Shown here: one piece after another, positions 6,153 to 15,190 of the stretch
Layout of the letters: each line of letters opens with the position of its first letter
Numbering within the stretch: position 1 is the stretch's first letter
NCBI GenBank assembly: GCA_036394575.1
Contig: DASWEY010000040.1
Location: 1 to 64,000 of the forward strand
Direction: 5' to 3'
DNA length: 64,000 nucleotides
Source: UKL13-2 sp036394575
GTDB taxonomy: Bacteria > Pseudomonadota > Gammaproteobacteria > Burkholderiales > Usitatibacteraceae
Notes under the pieces: generated by a model
The model's database searches: none
What the model was told of the DNA's origin: nothing
The model's input: the letters and a program-made list of their open reading frames with translations, nothing else
Position numbers and translations under genes: made by a program

Positions 6153-7967
6153 CTTGAGCGCTTCAATGGTTTTACCCACCGCCGCTGCGCCGGCATCGAT
6201 CATGATCGATTGCAGGCGCGGTTGCTGCGCGTCCAGGGCGCTGTCCTCGGCGTCGGTGGCGCCGGGAAAGAAGCCGCGCATCAGCTGATAACGCTCGCCC
6301 CTGACGGTGCGCAGCCGCGACAGCACACGGTTCAGCGGGATGCCCATCAGCAGCATGGTTTGCGTGGCCAGCATCAGCGAACCCTCCACCACTTCGGCGA
6401 CGATCTCGGCCGCGCCGGCGGATTTTAGTTTTTCCACATCGCTGTCGTCGAAGGTGCGCACGATGACCGGCACCTCGGGGCGCAGATCGCGCACATGCGA
6501 GAGGATGGTCATGGCGGCATGCGTGTCGGCGAAGCTGACGACCACGGCCGCGGCGCGCGCCAGTCCGGCGGCGGTCAATACTTCCTTGCGCGCGGCGTCG
6601 CCGTACATCACCGAGTCGCCGGCCGCGGCAGCCTGCTTGACGCGCAGCGGGTCGGCGTCCAGTGCGATCACCGACATTTTTTCCAGCTCCAGGAAACGCG
6701 CCAGACTCTGGCCCGAGCGGCCATAGCCGCAGATGATGACGTGCCCGCGCTGTGCCATGGCGCGAATCGCCAATTGCTGCAACTGCACGGCGCGCGTTTC
6801 CCACTCGCTTGCCACCAGATAGAGGACGATCTTTTCGCTCTTGGCGAGGAGCAAGGGGGCCAGCAGCATCGAAAACAACATAGCCGACAACACCACCTGC
6901 AGCGTGGTCGCCGGGATCGCATTGACCTTGCCGGCCAGGGACAGCAGCACAAAACCGAATTCGCCGGCGGGCGCCAGGGCCAGCGCGCAACGCAACGCCA
7001 CGGCGCGATCGTTCTTGAAGGTCATGGCCAGTCCGACAATGATCGCGAACTTCAGCGCCAGCAGCGCAATCAATACCAGCAGCACGACACCGAAACTGTC
7101 GATCACCACGCGGAAATTGAGCAGCATGCCCACCGTCACAAAGAACAGGCCCAGCAGCACATCGCGGAACGGCTTGATGTAATCCTCGACCTGGTAGCGA
7201 TACTCGGTTTCCGAAATCAGCATGCCGGCCAGGAAGGCGCCCAGCGCCAGCGACAGCCCGGCCAGTTCGGTGGCCAGCGCCAGGCCGAGAGTGACGAACA
7301 ACACCGCCAGCACAAACAATTCGGAAGATTTTTGCGCGGCGATGAGATGGAACAGCGGCCGCATTACGCGCTGGCCGATGACCAGAATCAATACCAGGGC
7401 GACGCCGGCTTTCAGCAGCGCACCGCCGATTTCCAGCGCGATCTGGTGGCCGGACAGCGCCAGTGCCGGCACCAGCACCAGCAGGGGAATGACGGCCAAA
7501 TCCTGAAACAGCAGCACGCCCATGATCTGGCGGCCATGGGCCGAGTGCAACTGGGTTTGTTCGGCCAGCACTTTGGAGATGATGGCGGTTGACGACATCG
7601 CGATGACGCCGCCCAGCACCAGGCTGGCCTGCCAGGACTGTCCCGCCAGCAGGGCAATCGCCATCACCACCGCCATGGTGCTCAGCACCTGGGTACTGCC
7701 GAAACCCAGTACGATATGGCGCATGGCTTTCAGCTGTGGCAGGGAAAACTCGAGACCGATCGAGAACATCAGGAATACCACACCGAATTCGGCAAGGTAA
7801 CGGGTATCGGCCGATTCCGGCACGAAGGCCAGCGCATGCGGCCCGATCAACACCCCCAGCACCAGATAGCCGAGGATCGGCGGCATGCTGAAGCGCCGGA
7901 AAATGACCACCGTGATCACCGCCGTGGCAAGCAGGATCACGACCAACGAAAGCGTGGAGTGCGGCAT
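5994..7967 (-). CDS. kefB: CPA2-family K+/H+ antiporter with RCK domains (KefB/YbaL-like)
   Basis: 657 residues. The N-terminal ~385 residues hold about a dozen hydrophobic segments of the cation:proton antiporter-2 fold, with GYLVLGVLIGPHAL near the start, VFLMFSIGLEF and the ALAPAGEFGFVLLSLAG segment typical of the family. From about residue 410 comes an RCK_N/TrkA-N Rossmann domain (GHVIICGYGRSGQSLARFLE), then an RCK_C domain ending VSDVLILAGTPEALARAE. It should sit in the inner membrane and expel K+ in exchange for protons under ligand control by the RCK domains. Kef systems are glutathione-gated, but that gating is not evident here. The gene diverges from kdsD across a 60-base gap. Its 3' end is duplicated upstream of the neighbouring cassette. 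Symbol by similarity; ybaL or kefC are alternatives. Confidence 0.85.
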   Translation of the reverse strand: MPHSTLSLVVILLATAVITVVIFRRFSMPPILGYLVLGVLIGPHALAFVPESADTRYLAEFGVVFLMFSIGLEFSLPQLKAMRHIVLGFGSTQVLSTMAVVMAIALLAGQSWQASLVLGGVIAMSSTAIISKVLAEQTQLHSAHGRQIMGVLLFQDLAVIPLLVLVPALALSGHQIALEIGGALLKAGVALVLILVIGQRVMRPLFHLIAAQKSSELFVLAVLFVTLGLALATELAGLSLALGAFLAGMLISETEYRYQVEDYIKPFRDVLLGLFFVTVGMLLNFRVVIDSFGVVLLVLIALLALKFAIIVGLAMTFKNDRAVALRCALALAPAGEFGFVLLSLAGKVNAIPATTLQVVLSAMLFSMLLAPLLLAKSEKIVLYLVASEWETRAVQLQQLAIRAMAQRGHVIICGYGRSGQSLARFLELEKMSVIALDADPLRVKQAAAAGDSVMYGDAARKEVLTAAGLARAAAVVVSFADTHAAMTILSHVRDLRPEVPVIVRTFDDSDVEKLKSAGAAEIVAEVVEGSLMLATQTMLLMGIPLNRVLSRLRTVRGERYQLMRGFFPGATDAEDSALDAQQPRLQSIMIDAGAAAVGKTIEALKLDDIEVTLTALRRHGVRELSPAPDTRLQVSDVLILAGTPEALARAEMRVMQG

Positions 7968-8027
7968 CTATTCCCTTTTGGATGGTGCTGCCGTGTTATT
8001 TGCAGGTTAAGACATTACAATCTCATC

Positions 8028-9044
8028 ATGCAAAGTCTATTACAACCCCGCCCCATCGCCGATACGGCACGCACCCTGGCGCTGGCCCGCGAAACTTTTG
8101 AAATCGAAGCCGACGCCGTGCGCGGCTTGTCGGCGAAGCTCGGCGACAGCTTCATCGCCGCGCATAAACTCCTGTTCGAGGTCGTCGCCCGCAAGGGGCG
8201 TGTGGTCGTCACCGGCATGGGCAAAAGCGGCCATATCGGCGGCAAGATCGCCTCGACCCTGGCATCGACCGGCACCCCGGCGTTCTTCATGCATCCCGGT
8301 GAAGCCAGTCACGGCGACCTCGGCATGATTACCCGGGACGATGTGGTCATCGCCATTTCAAACTCCGGCGAGTCCGACGAAATCCTCAAGATCCTGCCGC
8401 AGTTGAAACGCCGCGGCACACCGATCGTCGCCATCACCGGCAAACCCAATTCAACGCTTGCCCAGGCGGCCACGGTGCATCTGGATGCGGGCGTTGAAAA
8501 GGAAGCCTGTCCCCTCAACCTGGCGCCCACCGCCAGCACGACAGCCACGCTGGCCCTGGGAGATGCATTGGCGGTGACTCTGCTGGATGCCCGCGGCTTC
8601 GGTGAGGAAGACTATGCCATGCATCATCCGGGCGGTTCGCTGGGACGGCGCCTGCTGGTGCATGTCAGCGAAGTGATGGTATCGGGCGAGCGCGTGCCCA
8701 AGGTTTCGGGTGATGCCTTCCTGCCCCAGGCCATTTTGGAGATGTCGCGCAAGGGCCTCGGCATGACGGCGGTAGTCGACGCCAATGAAATGCTGCTCGG
8801 CGTGTTCAGCGACGGCGATCTGCGTCGCGCGCTGGAGACCCACGACAACATCCGCACCACCCGTGTCGCCGATGTGATGACCAAAACGCCCAAGACCATC
8901 ACCGCCGACAAATTGGCTGCCGAGGCGGCCGAATTGATTCAGCGCTATAAAATCGGCTCCAGCGGCCTGCTGGTGATCGACGACGACGGAAAATTGACGG
9001 GAGCAGTGCATGTGCTCGATCTGATGCGCATGGGGGTGCTTTGA
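8028..9044 (+). CDS. kdsD: D-arabinose 5-phosphate isomerase, KpsF/GutQ family
   Basis: 338 residues from ATG at 8028. An N-terminal SIS sugar-isomerase domain holds VVTGMGKSGHIGGKIASTLAS (residues ~65-85), FFMHPGEASHGDLGMI and ISNSGESDEILKILP. Two C-terminal CBS motifs follow (VMVSGERVPKV; VADVMTKTPKTI to the end). The enzyme converts ribulose 5-phosphate to arabinose 5-phosphate, the first step of Kdo synthesis for the lipopolysaccharide core. Its stop overlaps the TTG start of kdsC (TTGA), so the two Kdo enzymes are translationally coupled. Confidence 0.95.
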   Translation: MQSLLQPRPIADTARTLALARETFEIEADAVRGLSAKLGDSFIAAHKLLFEVVARKGRVVVTGMGKSGHIGGKIASTLASTGTPAFFMHPGEASHGDLGMITRDDVVIAISNSGESDEILKILPQLKRRGTPIVAITGKPNSTLAQAATVHLDAGVEKEACPLNLAPTASTTATLALGDALAVTLLDARGFGEEDYAMHHPGGSLGRRLLVHVSEVMVSGERVPKVSGDAFLPQAILEMSRKGLGMTAVVDANEMLLGVFSDGDLRRALETHDNIRTTRVADVMTKTPKTITADKLAAEAAELIQRYKIGSSGLLVIDDDGKLTGAVHVLDLMRMGVL

Positions 9045-9577
9045 ACGATCTGAAGCCGGACATCATTGCGCGCATCCGCGCCGTGAAGCTGGCAGTGTTC
9101 GATGTCGATGGCGTGATGACCGACGGTTCCCTCCATTACGGCCCCGACGGCGAAACCACCAAGACCTTCAATACCCTCGATGGGCACGGCATGAAAATGC
9201 TGCAGCAGAGCGGCGTCGCCATCGCCATCATCTCCGGACGCAAATCGCAGGCCCTGGCGCGGCGCGCGACCGATCTGGGTATCGCACACCTGTATCCGGG
9301 AGTGGACGACAAGGGCAGGGCGTTTGCCGAATTGTTGAAGGAACTCGGCCTCGCGCCCCTGCAAGCGGCGAGCATCGGTGACGATGTGGTCGACCTGCCG
9401 ATCCTGACTCACTGTGGTTTTGCCGCAGCCGTGCCGGCCGCGCCGCAGTTCGTGCAGCAGCGCGTCCACTACGTGACCCGGGCCGGCGGCGGTCATGGAG
9501 CCGTCCGCGAATTCTGCGATCTCATCATGCAGGTCCAGGGCACGCAGGATGCCGCTCTGGCAAAGTATCTGCAATAG
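9041..9577 (+). CDS. kdsC: Kdo-8-phosphate phosphatase
   Basis: 178 residues, starting with TTG at 9041 inside the kdsD stop region. HAD-family phosphatase without a cap domain: the nucleophile motif is LAVFDVDGVMTDGSLHYGPDG near residue 13-33, with motif II IISGRKS, and later SIGDDVVDLPIL. It removes the 8-phosphate from Kdo-8-P in the cytoplasm. In many betaproteobacteria kdsC is followed by lptC-lptA-lptB. Here the next gene encodes a HemJ/CopD-type membrane protein instead. Confidence 0.95.
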   Translation: MNDLKPDIIARIRAVKLAVFDVDGVMTDGSLHYGPDGETTKTFNTLDGHGMKMLQQSGVAIAIISGRKSQALARRATDLGIAHLYPGVDDKGRAFAELLKELGLAPLQAASIGDDVVDLPILTHCGFAAAVPAAPQFVQQRVHYVTRAGGGHGAVREFCDLIMQVQGTQDAALAKYLQ

Positions 9578-9590
9578 ATCAGGGTTCAGG

Positions 9591-10016
9591 ATGCTTTACA
9601 TCAAGTCGTTCCACATCATTTTCATGGTTGCCTGGTTTGCCGGCCTGTTCTACATGCCGCGGCTGTTTGTGTACCACGCCATGGCCCAGGACCGGACTTC
9701 CATCGATCGTTTCAAGGTCATGGAACGCAAACTTTATTTCGGCATCATGACGCCCTGCATGATCATCACCGTCGCGCTGGGCTTATGGTTGTTGATCGGT
9801 TACCGCATCGGCGTCGGCCAGGCATGGATGCAGGCCAAGCTCGCCCTGGTGCTGGTATTGATCGCCCATCATATCTATCTGGGCAAGCTGATGGCCGACT
9901 TCCGCCATGAACGCAATAAACGCAGCCATGTGTTCTATCGATGGTTGAATGAAATCCCCGCCCTGCCGGCCTTGATCGCCATTGTCATCCTGGTTGTCGT
10001 CAAACCGGGCTTTTGA
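9591..10016 (+). CDS. hemJ: HemJ/CopD-family membrane protein, probable protoporphyrinogen IX oxidase
   Basis: 141 residues from ATG at 9591, 13 bases after kdsC. Begins MLYIKSFHIIFMVAWFAGLF, followed by FYMPRLFVYHAM, a second hydrophobic segment (FGIMTPCMIITVALGLWLLI), a third around WMQAKLALVLVLIAHHIYLG and a last helix PALIAIVILVVVKPGF. Conserved His in the first helix (KSFHII) and the WMQAKL...HH...G.....F motif match the HemJ/UPF0093 family, which oxidises protoporphyrinogen IX in the inner membrane during haem synthesis in organisms lacking HemG or HemY. The size and four-helix layout fit. Starts differ only if upstream codons are used; the chosen ATG gives the family N-terminus. Confidence 0.8.
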   Translation: MLYIKSFHIIFMVAWFAGLFYMPRLFVYHAMAQDRTSIDRFKVMERKLYFGIMTPCMIITVALGLWLLIGYRIGVGQAWMQAKLALVLVLIAHHIYLGKLMADFRHERNKRSHVFYRWLNEIPALPALIAIVILVVVKPGF

Positions 10017-10054
10017 GGGTTTTGCAGCCGCGATCTTCGGCTTCGGTTTCACTA

Positions 10055-11242
10055 ATGCTGCACACCAAACCGGATTATTCATTGGAAAATTTTTTCGCTC
10101 CCTGCCCTCGCGGCTTGTCCGCTCCACTAGCCCAGGAGCTGGCGCGATTGGGGGCGCAGAAAATAAAGGCGGATGACTCCGGCGTCGCTTTCGAGGGAAC
10201 GCTGGCGGATGCATGGCGGGTCAACCTGCATTCGCGTATCGCCAGCCGCGTGCTGTGGCAGCTCGCACACTTCCCCTACAGCGAAGAGCAGCATATTTAC
10301 GATGCCGTATTCCTGTTGCCGTGGACACAGCTGTTCGATGTCGGGCGCACCATCAAGGTGGAAATCAATGCAACACGCTGCCCGCTGAAAAGCCTCGATT
10401 TCATTACCTTGCGCATCAAGGATGCTGTCTGCGACAAATTCCGCGAGGTGGTGGGCTCGAGGCCCTCGGTGGCGACGCGTGAGCCGGATGTGCGCGTGCA
10501 CGCCTTTCTGGATGCGACCCACGCCTGGATCTATGTCGATCTATCCGGCGAACCGCTGTTCAAGCGCGGCTCACGCGAGCATACCGGCGCGGCGCCGCTG
10601 AAAAAAAACCTGGCGGCCGGCATCATCGCGTTGAGCGGCTGGCAGCCCGATGAAGCCTTTTTGGACCCAATGTGCGGCAGCGGCACCTTTCTGATCGAAG
10701 CCGCCGAAATGGCGCTGAATATCGCGCCGGGCGCCAGGCGCGAATTTTCATTCCAGAAACTGAAGAACTTCGACGCCGCAACATGGAAGCACATACTGGA
10801 TGAGGCGCGCGCCGCGGAGAAGCCGCGGGAACTGCTGCCGATTTACGGCTCCGATCTGTATGGCCATGCGCTCGATGACGCCTTCGCCAATCTGGAGGCG
10901 AATGGTCTGGCAGACTGCGTGCGGCTCAAGCAGGCCAACATCCTGGAGATTTCGGCCCCCGAGCCGGAGGGTGTGCTGGTGACGAACCCACCGTATGGCG
11001 AGCGCTTGGGCGAGACGGCCGAGCTCTCCGCGCTGTACCCGAAACTGGGCGATTTGCTGAAGCAGAAATTCGCCGGCTGGCGGGCCTATTTCTTTACTGG
11101 CGACACCGGCTTGCCCAAGGGGGTGCGCCTGTCGGCCTCAAAGAAAACGCCCCTGTTCAACGGCAAGATCGAATGCCGTCTTTATGAATACAAGATCATT
11201 GCCGGCAGCAATCGCCGCGCCATACCGGCAGCAGAAAAATGA
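10055..11242 (+). CDS. rlmL: THUMP-domain class I 23S rRNA (guanine-N2) methyltransferase, RlmL-like
   Basis: 395 residues from ATG at 10055. A TTG 42 bases upstream would extend it into the preceding gene's stop and is not needed. The N-terminal THUMP domain begins with ENFFAPCPRGLSAPLAQEL. DLSGEPLFKRGSREHTGAAP leads into the methyltransferase domain, with the SAM motif FLDPMCGSGTFLIEAAEMAL (~residues 205-225) and the catalytic TNPPYGERLG (~residues 310-320). Members methylate a guanine in 23S rRNA (G2445 in E. coli RlmL). The second RlmK-type domain of enterobacterial RlmKL is absent, as usual outside gammaproteobacteria. Confidence 0.88.
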   Translation: MLHTKPDYSLENFFAPCPRGLSAPLAQELARLGAQKIKADDSGVAFEGTLADAWRVNLHSRIASRVLWQLAHFPYSEEQHIYDAVFLLPWTQLFDVGRTIKVEINATRCPLKSLDFITLRIKDAVCDKFREVVGSRPSVATREPDVRVHAFLDATHAWIYVDLSGEPLFKRGSREHTGAAPLKKNLAAGIIALSGWQPDEAFLDPMCGSGTFLIEAAEMALNIAPGARREFSFQKLKNFDAATWKHILDEARAAEKPRELLPIYGSDLYGHALDDAFANLEANGLADCVRLKQANILEISAPEPEGVLVTNPPYGERLGETAELSALYPKLGDLLKQKFAGWRAYFFTGDTGLPKGVRLSASKKTPLFNGKIECRLYEYKIIAGSNRRAIPAAEK

Positions 11243-11272
11243 CGACAGTGTCCGCCTGAAGCAGAGGACCGC

Positions 11273-12412
11273 TTACTTGACGATCTCGAGGTGTTCAAGG
11301 CCCGAGGCCAGATCCTTTTCCTTGGAGGATTTGCCCTCGAGCTTGATCTTGAGGCGCAGATCGTTCAGCGAATCGGCATTGCGCAGGGCATCTTCGTAGG
11401 AAATCTGATCGGCTTCGAAGAGATCGAATAGCGCCATGTCGAAGGTCTGCATGCCGATTTCGCGCGAGCGTTTCATCACTTCCTTGATCTCGTGCACTTC
11501 GCCCTTGAAGATCAGGTCCTGGATCAAGGGTGAGTTGAGCAGTATCTCGATGGCGGCGACACGGCCCTTGCCTTCCTTCTTCGGAATCAGGCGCTGCGAA
11601 ATGAAGGATTTCAGATTCAGCGAAAGATCCATCAGCAGCTGGTGACGGCGCTCCTCCGGGAAGAAGTTGATGATGCGGTCCAGCGCCTGATTGGTCGAGT
11701 TGGCATGCAGGGTGGACATGCACAGATGGCCGGTTTCGGCGAAGGCGATGGCGTAGTCCATGGTTTCGCGATCGCGGATTTCGCCGATCAGGATCACGTC
11801 TGGTGCCTGGCGTAAAGTGTTTTTCAGGGCCGAAAACCAGTTGTCGGTGTCGACGCCGATCTCGCGCTGCGTGACCACGCAATTCTTGTGTTCATGCACA
11901 TATTCCACCGGGTCCTCGATGGTGATGATATGGCCGTAGCTGTTTTCATTGCGGTAGCCGATCATCGCCGCCAGCGTAGTCGATTTGCCGGAGCCGGTGC
12001 CGCCGACCAGGATGACCAGACCGCGCTTGGTCATGACTACATCCTTCAGTACCGCAGGCAGGCCCAGGTCCTCCATTTTCGGAATGGAGGTGGTGATGGT
12101 GCGCATCACCAGGCCGATGCGGCCCTGCTGCATAAAGGCGTTGACGCGAAAGCGGCCGATCCCGGCCGGGGCAATCGCGAAGTTGCACTCCTTGGTGGCT
12201 TCGAATTCCGCTGTCTGTTTGTCGGTCATCACCGAACGGGCGATTTCGCCGGTGTGAATCGGGGATAGGCTGGACTGCGATACCGGGGTCATCTTGCCGT
12301 CAATTTTCATCGCCGGCGGGAAGCCGGCGGTGATGAAAAGGTCGGACCCTTTTTTTGCAACCATCGCGCGCAGCAGTTCATGCACAAATTTGAGGGCTTG
12401 TTCGCGTTCCAT
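11273..12412 (-). CDS. pilU: Twitching motility ATPase PilU
   Basis: 379 residues. PilT/PilU-type hexameric ATPase with Walker A GGTGSGKSTTLAAMIG (~residues 135-150), the acidic box DPVEYVHEHK, Walker B ILIGEIRDRETMDYAI and ETGHLCMSTLHANS. The PilT hallmark AIRNLIRE is missing; the corresponding part reads NSPLIQDLIFKGE, which favours PilU, as does the longer charged C-terminus. It assists PilT in retracting type IV pili at the inner membrane. It lies 43 bases downstream of pilT on the same strand, as in many betaproteobacteria. Confidence 0.93.
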   Translation of the reverse strand: MEREQALKFVHELLRAMVAKKGSDLFITAGFPPAMKIDGKMTPVSQSSLSPIHTGEIARSVMTDKQTAEFEATKECNFAIAPAGIGRFRVNAFMQQGRIGLVMRTITTSIPKMEDLGLPAVLKDVVMTKRGLVILVGGTGSGKSTTLAAMIGYRNENSYGHIITIEDPVEYVHEHKNCVVTQREIGVDTDNWFSALKNTLRQAPDVILIGEIRDRETMDYAIAFAETGHLCMSTLHANSTNQALDRIINFFPEERRHQLLMDLSLNLKSFISQRLIPKKEGKGRVAAIEILLNSPLIQDLIFKGEVHEIKEVMKRSREIGMQTFDMALFDLFEADQISYEDALRNADSLNDLRLKIKLEGKSSKEKDLASGLEHLEIVK

Positions 12413-12455
12413 GCTGGCTCCTGTCGGGGGCGGCCCCGGTGTCGATGCGGAAAGT

Positions 12456-13499
12456 CTATCCCGCGAAGGTATCTTTGTTGGCGGCCTTGTTGCGCGCTTC
12501 GGCCACGGTAATCACATTGCGTCTGACGAGGTCGGCGAGGCACTGGTCCATGGTTTGCATGCCCAGCGCCTGGCCGGTCTGGATCGCGGAATACATCTGC
12601 GCGATTTTCGCCTCGCGAATCAGGTTGCGGATGGCGGGCGTGCCGATCATGATCTCATGCGCCGCGGCGCGGCCGTTGCCGTCTTTGGTCTTACACAGGG
12701 TCTGCGAAATGACGGCCCGCAGCGATTCCGACAGCATCGCGCGGATCATTTCCTTTTCGGCCGCCGGGAACACGTCGATGATGCGGTCGACCGTTTTGGC
12801 GGCGGACGAGGTATGCAATGTGCCGAACACCAGGTGGCCGGTTTCGGCCGCGGTCATGGCTAGGCGGATGGTTTCCAGATCGCGCATCTCGCCGACCAGG
12901 ATGATGTCCGGGTCTTCGCGCAGGGCTGAACGCAGCGCGTTGGCGAACGACAAGGTGTGCGGTCCGACTTCGCGCTGGTTGATCAGGCACTTCTTCGACT
13001 CGTGCACGAACTCGATCGGGTCTTCAACGGTCAGGATGTGGCCGAACTCGTTTTCATTGATGTAGTTGACCATGGCCGCCAGGGTGGTCGATTTGCCGGA
13101 CCCGGTCGGGCCGGTGACCAGCACCAGGCCGCGCGGCTGGTTGGAAATTTCCTCAAAACTTTTCGGCGCGTTCAGGTCTTCCAGCGACAGGATCTTGGAC
13201 GGAATCGTCCGCATCACCGCACCCGAGCCGCGCTGGTGATTGAAGGCATTGACGCGGAAGCGGGCGAGGTTGGGAATCTCGAAAGAGAAATCGCACTCGA
13301 GGTTTTCCTCGTACTGCTTGCGCTGGCCGTCGTTCATGATGTCGTACACCATGCCGTGCACATCCTCGTGCGTCAGCGCCGGGACATTGATCCGGCGCAC
13401 ATCGCCGTGCACCCGGATCATCGGCGGCAAACCCGCGGAGAGGTGCAAATCGGACGCCTTGTTTTTCACGCCAAAGGCCAGGAGTTCTGCGATTTCCAT
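12456..13499 (-). CDS. pilT: Type IV pilus retraction ATPase PilT
   Basis: 347 residues. N-terminal PAS-like half, then Walker A GPTGSGKSTTLAAMVNYIN (~residues 128-146), Asp box EDPIEFVHESK, Walker B ILVGEMRDLETIRLAM and the His box TGHLVFGTLHTSSAAK. The retraction motif TPAIRNLIREAKIAQM is intact near residue 270. It powers pilus disassembly and twitching. First gene of a pilT-pilU pair; the upstream gap of about 150 bases to the divergent yggS gene should hold both promoters. Confidence 0.95.
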   Translation of the reverse strand: MEIAELLAFGVKNKASDLHLSAGLPPMIRVHGDVRRINVPALTHEDVHGMVYDIMNDGQRKQYEENLECDFSFEIPNLARFRVNAFNHQRGSGAVMRTIPSKILSLEDLNAPKSFEEISNQPRGLVLVTGPTGSGKSTTLAAMVNYINENEFGHILTVEDPIEFVHESKKCLINQREVGPHTLSFANALRSALREDPDIILVGEMRDLETIRLAMTAAETGHLVFGTLHTSSAAKTVDRIIDVFPAAEKEMIRAMLSESLRAVISQTLCKTKDGNGRAAAHEIMIGTPAIRNLIREAKIAQMYSAIQTGQALGMQTMDQCLADLVRRNVITVAEARNKAANKDTFAG

Positions 13500-13648
13500 T
13501 TATACTTTCCCTAGTTTTCGATATCCGCGCGTGATGGCCTGCAACAAGGCACAGGACTTCAAGCCCGCCCACACCAGTGCCCTGCGCATCGGCAACCGCG
13601 AGCTTCTCGCAAGTTTACCCTCTATGGCCGCAATTTTGCCGCTTGATT

Positions 13649-14353
13649 ATGTCCCCAATCGAATCGAACTTGCAACACGTCCGCGCCGCGATTGAGCGCG
13701 CGCGTTCGGCAGGATCGGCGGAGTGGACGCAAGCGGTCGCCCTGGTGGCGGTCAGCAAGACCAAATCGGCAGAGACGGTGCGTACCGCATATGCTGCCGG
13801 GCAACGCGCCTTTGGTGAAAATTATGCGCAGGAAGGCGCCGCCAAGATCGAGGCGCTGATCGACATTCGCGCCGGGCTCGAGTGGCATTTCATTGGCCCG
13901 CTGCAGAGCAACAAGGCGCGTCTGGTGGCGTTGAATTTCGACTGGGTGCACACCGTGGACCGCGTAAAAACCGCGGAGACCCTGGACCGGCACCGGGCCG
14001 GCGTTGCATCGCCCGCGTTTTCTCCACTCAACGTCTGTGTCCAGGTGAACGTCAGCGGCGAAGCCGGCAAGTCCGGCGTCGCGCCTGCACAAGCGCTGAC
14101 GTTGGCCCGGGCCGTGGCGGCGTTTCCGGCACTGCGCCTGCGCGGGCTGATGACCATTATTGAAAACACGCCGGACGAGGCGGCGCAGCGTCGCCAGTTC
14201 CGCATGCTGCGCGAATTGCAGAATCAACTCTTGAACGCGGGGCTGACAGTCGATACGCTGTCGATGGGCATGTCGCAGGATTTTGCAGTGGCCATCGATG
14301 AGGGGGCGACCATGGTGCGAATCGGCAGTGCAATTTTTGGAGCACGCAATTGA
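13649..14353 (+). CDS. yggS: PLP homeostasis protein (YggS/PLPBP family)
   Basis: 234 residues from ATG at 13649 (MSPIESNLQHVRAAIERA). Earlier in-frame codons read as non-family sequence. The PLP-binding lysine lies in LVAVSKTKSAETVR, followed by AFGENYAQEGAAKIEAL, WHFIGPLQSNKAR and the C-terminal LSMGMSQDFAVAIDEG with VRIGSAIFG. The protein is a single TIM-barrel domain without known enzymatic activity that carries and balances pyridoxal phosphate and affects amino-acid pools. Its stop overlaps the start of proC (TTGA), the common yggS-proC pairing. Confidence 0.94.
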   Translation: MSPIESNLQHVRAAIERARSAGSAEWTQAVALVAVSKTKSAETVRTAYAAGQRAFGENYAQEGAAKIEALIDIRAGLEWHFIGPLQSNKARLVALNFDWVHTVDRVKTAETLDRHRAGVASPAFSPLNVCVQVNVSGEAGKSGVAPAQALTLARAVAAFPALRLRGLMTIIENTPDEAAQRRQFRMLRELQNQLLNAGLTVDTLSMGMSQDFAVAIDEGATMVRIGSAIFGARN

Positions 14354-15156
14354 GGATCAGCTTCATCGGCGGCGGCAATATGACGCAAGCCATCCTCGGC
14401 GGCTTGATCGCCGAGGGACAGGCGGCGCGTGATTGCTTTGTCGTGGAGCCGCATGAGGCCGCGCGTGTAAAGTTGTCGGCCCTGGCAGTCGAATCGGCGG
14501 CGACGGTGCTGCCGCGGGTTTTTGATGCCGAGGCGATCGTGCTGGCCGTCAAGCCACAGATGATGCGTGAGGCCATCGCGCCACTGGTCGCAAAGTTGCA
14601 ATCCCAATTGGTGATCAGCATCGCAGCCGGTATCCGCAGCGCCGATTTGTCGCGTTGGCTGGCTTATCCGAATATCGTGCGCACCATGCCGAATACCCCG
14701 GCCCTGATCCATGCCGGCATCACCGGCCTGTACGCCATGCCGGCGGTCAGCGCCGCGCAGCGCGCGCAGGCCGAGCGACTGATGGCCGCGGTCGGCAAGA
14801 CGCTGTGGTTCGAGGATGAATCCATGCTCGATGCGGTCACGGCAGTGTCGGGCAGCGGGCCGGCGTATGTGTTTTACATGATCGAGGCGCTGGAAAACGC
14901 AGCGCTGGACCTTGGGCTGGCGGCGCCGGTAGCACGTACCCTGGCGCTGGAAACCTTTCTCGGCGGCGCACGTTTGGCTGCGCAAGGCAGCGATGCCCCT
15001 GCGATATTGCGTGCCAATGTCACCTCGAAGCGCGGCACCACGGAACGCGCCATCGAATCCTTCGATGCGGCCGGCCTCAAGGCTGCTTTTGCAGCCGGCG
15101 TGCGCGCCGCGCGCGAGCGCTCGCTTGAACTGGGCAATGAATTGGGGAAAGATTGA
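14350..15156 (+). CDS. proC: Pyrroline-5-carboxylate reductase
   Basis: 268 residues starting with TTG at 14350 inside the yggS stop. N-terminal dinucleotide site ISFIGGGNMTQAILGGLI, middle AVKPQMMREAI and VRTMPNTPALIHAGITGLY, and the C-terminal P5CR signature region around VSGSGPAYVFYMIEALENAA (~residues 163-185) plus TSKRGTTERAIESFD. Catalyses the last step of proline synthesis with NAD(P)H. proA lies elsewhere in the window at 22.2-23.5 kb. Confidence 0.95.
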   Translation: MRISFIGGGNMTQAILGGLIAEGQAARDCFVVEPHEAARVKLSALAVESAATVLPRVFDAEAIVLAVKPQMMREAIAPLVAKLQSQLVISIAAGIRSADLSRWLAYPNIVRTMPNTPALIHAGITGLYAMPAVSAAQRAQAERLMAAVGKTLWFEDESMLDAVTAVSGSGPAYVFYMIEALENAALDLGLAAPVARTLALETFLGGARLAAQGSDAPAILRANVTSKRGTTERAIESFDAAGLKAAFAAGVRAARERSLELGNELGKD

Positions 15157-15190
15157 TGATTTTGATTCGCTGCCTGAGGGACGGCCCACC

